From Patiria miniata (lineage: Eukaryota > Echinodermata > Asteroidea > Valvatida > Asterinidae): a DNA stretch of 64,000 nt. The notes below the pieces were generated by a model. It was not told the DNA's origin and did no database searches. It saw only the letters and a program-made list of their open reading frames with translations. The stretch spans positions 11,571,606-11,635,605 of the forward strand of contig NW_024037064.1 in the NCBI RefSeq assembly GCF_015706575.1. Direction: 5' to 3'. The position numbers and the translations under genes were made by a program. Numbering within the stretch: the stretch's first letter is position 1; each line of letters begins with the position of its first letter. Positions 58,829-64,000 of the stretch are shown one piece after another.

Positions 58829-58904
58829 TTTCGAACCCCTCTCTTCCATTGTACGGGCCTGTCTAACATCTTAACATGTCTACCTACCAGGCTTGTATAC
58901 TCAC

Positions 58905-58993
58905 ATCTTGATCAAACCTAAAATTCTCAATCATAAAGTGACCAGGCACGTTGACCGTAGCGTTAGTCCAGGCCTCAACGACAACAGGAGGTG
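58905..58993 (-). CDS. ZP gene exon 6: module 2, first part
   Basis: Acceptor TTTCTTTAG, donor GAT/GTGAGT; 89 bases. Encodes APPVVVEAWTNATVNVPGHF, then MIENFRFDQD. Same length and phase as exon 2 (89 bases) and similar in pattern (P.V...W...), so exons 2-3 and 6-7 are duplicate modules. Confidence 0.82.
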
Positions 58994-59658
58994 CTAAAGA
59001 AACATCAATCAATATAAGTTATATGGTATGGCCATGGTATGCCAACGCAGCAGTGGCTTGAGGTTAACATGGAGGTATTTGAAATGAAAGATATCCTAAA
59101 TATGAATTGAAAATGTCACATATCAAATATCTGAAGAGAAGTGTAGTTTTCCACGCTAAGGGTGGGGTGTGTATCTGCATTCATGGCTCGACTCATAATG
59201 CCACCGAACATCAACACTTATGCTTTGTTTGATGGCATCAAAAATGTATGATGATAAGCCTGCCGTGTAAAAACTATTCAACATCTATATACAGTAGTGA
59301 CATGCAGTCACTTAACTGCACGTGGTCTAATCCCCCTTTTGAGGGTGAAATTCTGGGCTGTATTAAAACAAGGAGTTAAATCCTTTGTTGCAGCTTCAAT
59401 GTTTAGGCTTAATGATTTTTTTTTAAACGAGTTCACATAGATAAACGAACTTCAAGAAGAGATTTCATCAAAGGTGGTAGTAAAGCATTCGATTTCGTTA
59501 GCATGTTGAATAACGAAAAAGCTTGTGATCAAATTTGTCCAATCACATTTTCATTTTTAAAAATCATCTGTTTTGGAGGGATTTTTAACTTCTCCCACAC
59601 AAATGTTGTTTCCCATATTTGAAGTAAATGGAGCTAGAAGGAAAAAACGCCCTCTTAC

Positions 59659-59718
59659 CGACACTTTCACAGTCCAGCAATGGCGTTGTTGCTTCCTTTG
59701 TGTACGGAGCTTCAGTTC
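59659..59718 (-). CDS. ZP gene exon 5: short linker exon
   Basis: Acceptor TTATGTAG, donor GTCG/GTAAGA; 60 bases encoding GTEAPYTKEATTPLLDCESV, a Thr-rich linker with one cysteine. Phase 1 on both sides fits exons 4 and 6 exactly, the main support for such a small exon. Confidence 0.7.
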
Positions 59719-60310
59719 CTACATAATCATAAGCAAATAAATGAACTGGTTTTTGTCACCTCGTCTGATAACGAAAACATCATGATTTTTTTTATTTTAA
59801 TTATTTGGCAAATTCTTCTAGTTGGTCACATTTTACTCACATTTTACTCACATGAACTAACAATGAAGTGACTTCGTAGAAATGTTGGGTTAGTAACATT
59901 GCCTAGAAGTGTTTAACTAATTATTTTCACAGAGTAAAGTCGGGTACAATACTAGTCTACCCTCTCGAGCACGGTCTTGGATTTTGGAAGTTCAGTAGTT
60001 TCCAGACCTATGATCCTTCGTGAGTATAGTCTCCACTAGGACCATAAGAATCTATCTGCCAAAGTTGGTGCTTCAGACCAGTCAGTTATGACCTTGTCAA
60101 AAATGGGATTTAATCCTCCTGACTATCAGAAGTTGAGAATGAGTAGTTTCAGAAAGTTCCCCGAGTGTTATATACATGTGTATGGCGGGAGTTAACAACT
60201 TTTGTTTCTGTCCAGCATTATCTAAGTACGTCAGATTGGTGATAGGATTGTTCAGATGATAAAAACATTAAATTTGACACATAGTCAGAGTATGTCACGA
60301 GAAAGATGTT

Positions 60311-60460
60311 TGGCTATATATAGGGCCATCGCAGATTTTCCTATGAAAAAAACACAAGTAGGATAACAAGCAATGACAGCCATTTTGAAAATTTTGAAAA
60401 TGGCTTGTTATTCTACCTTTATTTTTTTCAAAGGACAAATCTGCAATGGCCCTATAGCTA
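60311..60460. repeat. Foldback repeat with about 65-bp arms
   Basis: TATAGGGCCATCGCAGATTT (60319) and its complement ending at about 60456 (AAATCTGCAATGGCCCTATA) frame arms that continue inward through ATAACAAGC and GCCATTTT. The whole could fold into one long hairpin. Related single-sided sequence (CAGAGTATGTC then TTTGGCTAT) is at about 61308 and 38778. Confidence 0.7.
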
Positions 60461-60838
60461 AAAGGTTTATCTAGGGCATGTTCTTACTGTCTGTCAACTT
60501 TCATGCTTTTATCATCAAATGAGCACTTCTATCATATTTGCACCAATCTGCCTGACTATCTTGGAAGTTCAGTAGTTACTACACTTTCCTGAGGTGCTGT
60601 CAAATCCTTGGGTTGGTTACATATTGTCATATATGTCATGTATTGTCTTGGAAATTGAGTAGTTACTCCTTTAGGGAGCTGTCCAATCAGTGGGTTAAAT
60701 AGATATTCTCTCATCCGTCGTGTATTGTAGTGGAAATTGAGTAAATACTCCTTCCAGGGTGCATTCCAATCAGTGGGTGGGTTACATATCGTCTTATCTG
60801 TTGTGTATTGTCTTGGAAGTTAAAAGAAGATACTACAC

Positions 60839-60949
60839 CTTCCACGGTTGTTGCCCAATCAGCAGTAGTTGGCTGGAAGCCTGGGTATGATGTGGTCAAG
60901 TCTCCAAACGGCTGGGTGGAAAATACATAAGTTGGGGCACCATCAGTAG
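60839..60949 (-). CDS. ZP gene exon 4: Thr-rich linker
   Basis: Acceptor CATACAG, donor GAAG/GTGTAG; 111 bases. Encodes ATDGAPTYVFSTQPFGDLTT through ADWATTVE. The opening ATDGAPTYVFSTQP matches exon 8 (ATDGAQIYTTPVHW), so linkers were duplicated along with the modules. Confidence 0.78.
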
Positions 60950-61614
60950 CTGTATGAATATGATGCAAAAGACACCGACTTTCATTGTAATTTTATTCCA
61001 TGTTTGTATTTTTCAGCCTTTCTAATCTAAATTTAGTTCATAATCAAACTGAAAGTGAATTTAAGATGTTCGGAAGCTCTCTTTTTCTAAATCAAATTTT
61101 CAAATGAGAAAATTACAATACCTTGATTCATGTACAAATGTTACGGTTTGAGGGTATATTGTTGAGTAAATTGATGAACTTGATGGGCCACATTTCAAGT
61201 GATTGAGAGTGCGTAAAAGGACCACATTCTGGGTATATGCCAACAGTATAGGCAGATTGGTGATGAGATTGTTCAATTGACGATGAAAGCATGGAACTTG
61301 GCACTTAGTCAGAGTATGTCACGGGAAAGATATTTGGCTATTTGACTATCACATATTTGTATTTTGAATAGAATCACAAGAAATGGCAGCCATTTTGAAT
61401 TTTTTGAAAAGTGCTTGTTTTTCTACCTTGGTATATTCCACAACCATGCGGCAGTGTAAAAAGCCCTGTTCCACAACACAGCAGTCAGGTCTACAAATAC
61501 CAACCTGGTGGTGAGCCGGTGTACAATGTGATAGCAAGCCAACCAGAAGAAGCATTACACGGGGCAGGACCAGTCACTAAATCCTCAGCCATTATAATGG
61601 TAAACACCCATTAC

Positions 61615-61765
61615 CATCCAAATCATATCGATCCAAATTCATCGACGAATGACAGCGAGTTTCTATTGTGTCTACAGCCGTCTGGACAGTGTTGCAGGTC
61701 TGGGCAGACTGCCAAGCATGTCGTCTGTATATGTAAACACCTGTTAGGCTCTGAGCCACCGTGAC
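61615..61765 (-). CDS. ZP gene exon 3: module 1, second part
   Basis: Acceptor TTCATTAG, donor GATG/GTAATG; 151 bases. Encodes VTVAQSLTGVYIYRRHAW, then a segment with two cysteines (AQTCNTVQT, ETRCHSSMN) ending DRYDLD. The frame is fixed by phases of exons 2 and 4. Another frame of the same DNA is Cys-rich (CLHIQTTCLAVCPDLQHC) but does not fit the splice phases. Donor GTAATG is weaker than the others. Confidence 0.65.
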
Positions 61766-62985
61766 CTAATGAATAGTTGGAAGAAAAGACACAAAAATGC
61801 ATGACTCTATTTAACCAAAAGTCTGTGGGAAAAACCCATTTGTACTGATTGAGTGGCAATTCAATAGATCACTTTTGACTTATTCAGTTCATTAATAGCA
61901 CAACTTTCCAGCATTAGGATTATAAGATACAGCGATGGTTCAAAATGTAAATCGTTGAAGAGTTATTTAAATGTATTCTTCAAAATTATTACGCAATAGT
62001 ATGTAACTAAAAAGGACACATTTGTAGGATAAATTGCTCGGAAGACAATATACAACCTAAGAAAAACAATAGTAAAATTAGAAAACTTGGCATCTTTCTT
62101 CTTTCCAGATAAATGTGGCTTCGAAAAATAAGAATCACTACTCGTCATTAATCTTTCACGTCACATATATGGGAATTTCATCAAGAGCCTCAAATGCAGT
62201 GCCAACTGCTAATTTGTAAGACAATTGCACTGACACACTGTTAAAAAAAAGTGGGCAAAATGGGTGGATAATTCGACCAATGCAGGTCGATTTATCAACT
62301 GCCTACACTCTTGGGCAAATTCTTCCCAATAGTTTGACAGTTTTTACCCAATTAAACCCAAGCGGAGGTAATTTAATACCAATGCTGGATGAGTTACATT
62401 GCCCAACAGTGTTTTATCCAACCTTTTTTACAGTGTAAGCAGGCCATTGTTCTGAGTAGCAGACGTTCACGTACATGTATGCATGGATAGCCACACTGTA
62501 AGAACGCCTAATACGAACATGCAAATTTAGTGCAACCCCGGGTGTGCAGCCATTCGGGGTCAACTTTAGACTCGACATTGTGACGTCGTTTCGAGCAGAA
62601 GTTCTGTCAAAGCTGTTGATTTGTCCTTTAGCTGCCATGTTGTTTTGGTAACACGTACAACAACGGGTCACCAAAGACCCGATAGAAAATGCCGGCTGAA
62701 TGGTCAGAATCTGGAGATCGTGGCGCAGTCTTGTTTTGCACAATTGATCGCCGAGTCTGCGCGCATAATTATCATAGACACTTGACTTGCAAGTGGCTTT
62801 CCATAGACTATGTGATACAGTTCCAAACATGCAAGCATGTGGTTTTTTTCTTACAACTCTCTGACAAACGTAGTATAAGCCTACTGTGCTTAAAAAGTTG
62901 TGAAGACACCAAAACGTTAAATTTACATCCCCCAATGAATGCAAACGCAAGTTAAATGTTACCTGGAATTCTATTTCATACTAAC

Positions 62986-63074
62986 CTCCCGATCATACTG
63001 GATGGTTAGTTTAGCTAAGCTGTGTGAAGAGTAAAATCCATCAGCTGGCCAAGACTGAATGACAGTGGGACGTT
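62986..63074 (-). CDS. ZP gene exon 2: module 1, first part
   Basis: Acceptor TTTACAG, donor GAG/GTTAGT; 89 bases. Encodes ERPTVIQSWPADGFYSSHSL, then AKLTIQYDRE. Aligns with exon 6 in length, phase and the P.V...W pattern. Confidence 0.78.
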
Positions 63075-63190
63075 CTGTAAAGGAAATCATTTCACAGCTT
63101 CCAACAGTCATCCAAAAATACAGTTTGAATCCCATAATTATAAGACATACACTTGGCATCATTTACTTTAGGTAGGATTATATAACTTCT

Positions 63191-63532
63191 AAGTAAAGTT
63201 TCTTAGCACAAAGGGTAGTGTGTGTGGCCTAGTGGTTAGGGTTCGTGACTGATGATCAGAGGGTCCGGGGTTCGAATCCAGCCGCTGGCCATATATTGTG
63301 TCCTTGAGCAAGGCACTTCACCCCCACTTGCCCCTCTCCACCCAGGAGTATGAATGGGTACCGGCATTAGCTGGGGAGTAACCTGCGATGGACTGGCATC
63401 CCATTCAGGGGGAGTAGAAATATTCTCAGTCGTTTCATGCCAAGGAAACCGGAGATAAACACCGGCCTGATGAGCCACATTGGCTCGGGACAGACTTTAC
63501 TTTACTTTTACATAAGTAAAGTTTCTTAGCAC
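63191..63532 (+). mobile_element. tRNA-derived SINE with perfect 19-bp target duplication
   Basis: AAGTAAAGTTTCTTAGCAC flanks the element at 63191-63209 and 63514-63532. The body (63210-63513) has a Pol III A box TGGCCTAGTGG (63225-63235) and B box GGTTCGAATCC (63269-63279), then the conserved TCCTTGAGCAAGGCACTTCA central stretch found in many metazoan SINEs, and ends in ACTTT repeats. Lies in a ZP gene intron, opposite to the gene's strand. The minus frame 63236-63478 is its translation. Confidence 0.92.
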
Positions 63533-63963
63533 TGTATTGGACACAGTAGGCCGTTATATTTACCACATCTTAGATTTATTTAATAGCGTAAGCATTTTAG
63601 AGTGAAGCATGAGCTTTAGAACTTTGGCACCTTCCCACACACTGGTAGCCTTTTTAAGAAAACACTTTTTTATTCAGGATATGTTGTTTTAATAGCCTTT
63701 GGGCCCAAATGGTTTTCCAACAATACGAAGAAAAAGTAGTGGAAGAATAAAGCGCAACAAGTAATGTGTCAAATTGTTCCTCAAATGCATGAGTAGACAC
63801 TTCTTACTTCCATTGTACCCGATTAACCCTCCGACGCAGAAACTAGCCCTTTTGGGGACCCAATTTGGTTAATTACCTTAATAAAAAAAAAAATTCCAAC
63901 CAATTCTGGTGATCTTCCATCTAATCCTAGCCAGAGACACCCACTACGGATATATGCAGTCAC

Positions 63964-64000
63964 CTTTAGTGTGTGACCCCGGGTCAGGCATATCTGAGCC
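63964..64000 (-). CDS. ZP gene, first visible exon (partial)
   Basis: Donor AAAG/GTGACT at 63963. The 37 visible bases read GSDMPDPGSHTK plus the first base of the Glu codon completed by exon 2. Phase agreement supports it, but it is too short to identify a domain. It continues beyond the window. Confidence 0.5.

Larger units (their letters stand above)
46448..64000 (-). other. ZP-domain transmembrane protein gene (whole span, 5' end outside window)
   Basis: Thirteen exons with GT-AG junctions and matching phases join to 2046 coding bases, giving 681 residues and a stop. Order: end of an upstream segment (1-12); module 1 (about 13-92) and Thr-rich linker (93-149); module 2 (150-274); linker (275-325); ZP domain (about 326-580) with ZP-N cysteines in VDC, PAC, DGC and VQC and ZP-C cysteines in QTC, DGC, VHC, VLC, SRC and IGC; RHAR furin-like site (about 593); a hydrophobic patch AYAITQGPI; transmembrane helix (about 626-650); short cytoplasmic tail. 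ZP proteins polymerise into extracellular filaments after cleavage at the RxxR site. The modules match no family I recognise. The first exon and signal peptide lie beyond 64000. Confidence 0.88.

Noticed and set aside
61623..61859. Cys-rich domain (CLHIQTTCLAVCPDLQHC) in the ZP gene
   Set aside because: That frame does not fit the splice phases of the neighbouring exons; the alternative frame joins both neighbours and resembles module 2.

Overview
This is eukaryotic nuclear DNA. It is AT-rich with long gene-free stretches, it has spliced genes with GT-AG introns, and it is crowded with small transposons (MITE-like foldback elements, a tRNA-derived SINE, a Helitron-like tandem-repeat element) and recent segmental duplications. 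The gene content (stand-alone alpha-kinases, a ZP-domain membrane protein) and the repeat types point to an invertebrate animal, most likely a marine deuterostome such as an echinoderm, hemichordate or amphioxus. The species cannot be fixed from sequence alone.

Region 1 (1-16 kb): three + strand paralogous genes at 1609-2490, 8525-9361 and 14465-15343. Each encodes a compact alpha-kinase (eEF2K/TRPM7-type, atypical kinase) of 278-293 residues in one coding exon. Each sits behind a short 5'-UTR intron, and the proteins begin MGxxQ, resembling an N-myristoylation signal. Upstream and downstream flanks are also duplicated, so this is a tandem gene array with units of about 6-7 kb. A decayed retroelement-like fragment lies before the third gene.

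Region 2 (16-45 kb): almost gene-free. A region at 16.1-17.0 kb carries a helically spaced GAAT motif that switches strand. It is followed by a large direct duplication: unit A at 19386-31037 and unit B at 31142-44374. The units are nearly identical over long parts and differ by insertions and deletions, including a 572-bp TTAA-flanked element present in A and cleanly absent from B. Both units carry the same candidate minus-strand coding exon (30686-30781 and 44023-44118) with conserved splice signals. Unit B also holds two hAT-like MITEs and a 5 x 145-bp tandem array.

Region 3 (46-64 kb): one minus-strand gene, entering from beyond the right edge and ending at 46448. Thirteen exons with mutually consistent splice phases give 681 residues: two copies of an unrecognised module, Thr-rich linkers, a complete ZP domain, a furin-like RxxR site, a transmembrane helix and a short cytoplasmic tail. 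Its introns hold a 2.7-kb inverted-repeat element, a piggyBac-like MITE, a SINE with a perfect 19-bp target duplication, a CATG-palindrome cluster and a 1-kb G-depleted tract.

The kinases probably act as membrane-anchored or soluble signalling enzymes, and the ZP protein as a cell-surface or extracellular-matrix polymer subunit. Nothing in the sequence ties the two loci together functionally.
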